Shown piece after piece: positions 36,030 to 36,504 of a DNA stretch of 36,504 nt; within the stretch, counting starts at the first letter, position 1; each line of letters begins with the position of its first letter. A program made the position numbers and the translations under genes. Source of the stretch: Nitrospinota bacterium. GTDB lineage: Bacteria; Nitrospinota_A; UBA7883; JACRLM01. The notes beneath the pieces were generated by a model. That model searched no databases, was not told where the DNA came from, and saw only the letters and a list, made by a program, of their open reading frames with translations. The stretch lies in contig JACRLM010000016.1 in the NCBI GenBank assembly GCA_016235255.1, positions 1 to 36,504 of the forward strand, in the 5' to 3' direction.

Positions 36030-36284
36030 ATTTGAACCTGACGCTCTAAAAGAGCTTTCAAAACTGGACGAGCCTGTCCAGAAAACGATTTTTAATATTT
36101 CCGGGAGCGCATCTCCCCCTTAAAAGACCCCCGCAGTTGCGGAAAACCGCTGACCGGGGACAAAAAAGGCCTTTGGCGATACCGGATAGGCGATTACCGG
36201 GCGGTCTGCGCGATAGACCAAGTCAGGCAGATGGTAATCGTTTACCGCATCGGCCACAGAAAAGAGATATACAGAAAGCCGTAG
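36013..36284 (+). pseudogene. RelE/ParE-type toxin, frameshifted
   Basis: TTG 36013, overlapping the antitoxin end, opens a RelE-like frame reading [27 protein letters not shown]; it then runs into a stop at about 36120. A second frame, from about 36087, reads [19 protein letters not shown] and then [24 protein letters not shown] and [14 protein letters not shown], ending in TAG 36282-36284. Joined, the two parts give a complete RelE-superfamily toxin of about 90 residues, including the [11 protein letters not shown] core. The join needs one extra base in the TTTTTAATATTT stretch near 36083-36094, so a one-base deletion is inferred, either real or a sequencing error. The ORF at 36137-36364 is in the wrong frame for this protein. 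Confidence 0.85.
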
Positions 36285-36285
36285 C

Positions 36286-36366
36286 GGCTTCCCCCGGCGG
36301 AAGGGGGGGGATTTACCTCTTCCTGGAGAGCCCGTCACGCCAAAGGCGGGACGGGCGAGGGTGAAG
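36286..36366. repeat. palindromic element beside the toxin remnant
   Basis: CTTCCCCC at the left and GGTGAAG at the right act as imperfect terminal inverted repeats. Inside are a CCCCC...GGGGG hairpin and a strong hairpin CCCGTC.CGCC-aaa-GGCG.GACGGG (about 36333-36356). It is a different family from the element at 122-243 but similar in organisation. Confidence 0.45.
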
Positions 36367-36389
36367 TTATTAACCGTCTCATAATAGTA

Positions 36390-36418
36390 TTGACATAAGT
36401 GGATATATGCGTTACGCT
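36390..36418 (+). promoter_or_regulatory. candidate promoter of the transposase gene
   Basis: A perfect TTGACA (36390-36395) is followed 17 bases later by TACGCT (36413-36418), a weak -10, just eight bases before the ATG of the transposase. The leader would be very short or leaderless. Confidence 0.4.
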
Positions 36419-36425
36419 GTAGTCC

Positions 36426-36504
36426 ATGAAGAATACAGATGGGCGCGGGCTTGATAGTAAGACATTGACGCAGTTGCGCAAGCGGGCTGTGGCCTGTGTG
36501 CAGA
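36426..36504 (+). CDS. IS630-family transposase, N-terminal fragment (cut by the window edge)
   Basis: Twenty-six codons are visible, beginning MKNTDGRGLDSKTLTQLRKRAVACVQ. The GRGLDSKTL...LR..AV..V pattern is the usual N-terminus of IS630-type transposases, ahead of their helix-turn-helix. The frame runs open to the end of the window, so completeness cannot be judged. The left end of the element should lie between 36366 and 36426; IS630 elements insert at TA. Confidence 0.65.
   Translation, partial: MKNTDGRGLDSKTLTQLRKRAVACVQ

Noticed and set aside
36137..36364. 75-residue ORF over the toxin remnant
   Set aside because: It reads the wrong frame of the RelE-like gene and continues into the palindromic element.

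Overview
The window is a GC-rich bacterial chromosome segment, densely coded on both strands. It carries lipoprotein signal peptides, NtrC-type and hybrid two-component regulators, a diguanylate cyclase, an Nfn-type flavin oxidoreductase, NhaB and a bacterial V/A-type ATP synthase operon. This points to a Gram-negative, probably anaerobic or facultative environmental bacterium, perhaps of a Deltaproteobacteria- or Nitrospinota-like lineage. That placement is inferred from gene content only; there is no rRNA or other strong phylogenetic marker here.

Layout. 1-3100: a MITE-like palindromic repeat, a minus-strand FGE-fold lipoprotein whose start region contains eight copies of a tetranucleotide repeat, and an M48 lipoprotein protease. 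3100-9386: a plus-strand run of a REC-GGDEF diguanylate cyclase overlapping alaS, a DUF2064 transferase and queC. 9402-14119, minus strand: an FmdB-type zinc ribbon, a secreted cyclophilin, a YkgJ-like cysteine-cluster protein, then the two Nfn/sulfide-dehydrogenase-type subunits, the smaller of which is fused to an N-terminal HEAT-repeat region. 14420-17495: a sigma-54 response regulator divergent from nhaB across an intergenic region with two inverted repeats. 17522-21828, plus strand: a small zinc-ribbon protein, ligA, a metallophosphoesterase and holA. 21837-22100: rpsT, convergent with holA.

22279-29806 is one tightly coupled minus-strand operon for a rotary V/A-type ATPase in the order G/H-I-K-E-C-F-A-B, with no D subunit in the window. 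The 69-residue rotor subunit has a Gln in helix 1 and Glu-Thr in helix 2, compatible with Na+ binding; with NhaB nearby, the segment may be concerned with sodium energetics.

29906-36504 looks accessory: a DedA protein, a long repeat-containing gap, a hybrid histidine kinase with a NarX/PilJ-like sensor, an AT-richer gap holding a run of 15 C, a solitary GHKL ATPase, a RelB-like antitoxin followed by a frameshifted RelE-type toxin, and the start of an IS630-family transposase that runs off the window.

The strongest unusual signal is the repeat (8 x AAGC on the coding strand) between a good ribosome-binding site with ATG and the signal peptide of the FGE-fold lipoprotein. With eight copies the ATG is out of frame; with nine or six copies it would be in frame and give a textbook lipoprotein signal peptide. 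This looks like a phase-variable surface lipoprotein captured in the OFF state.
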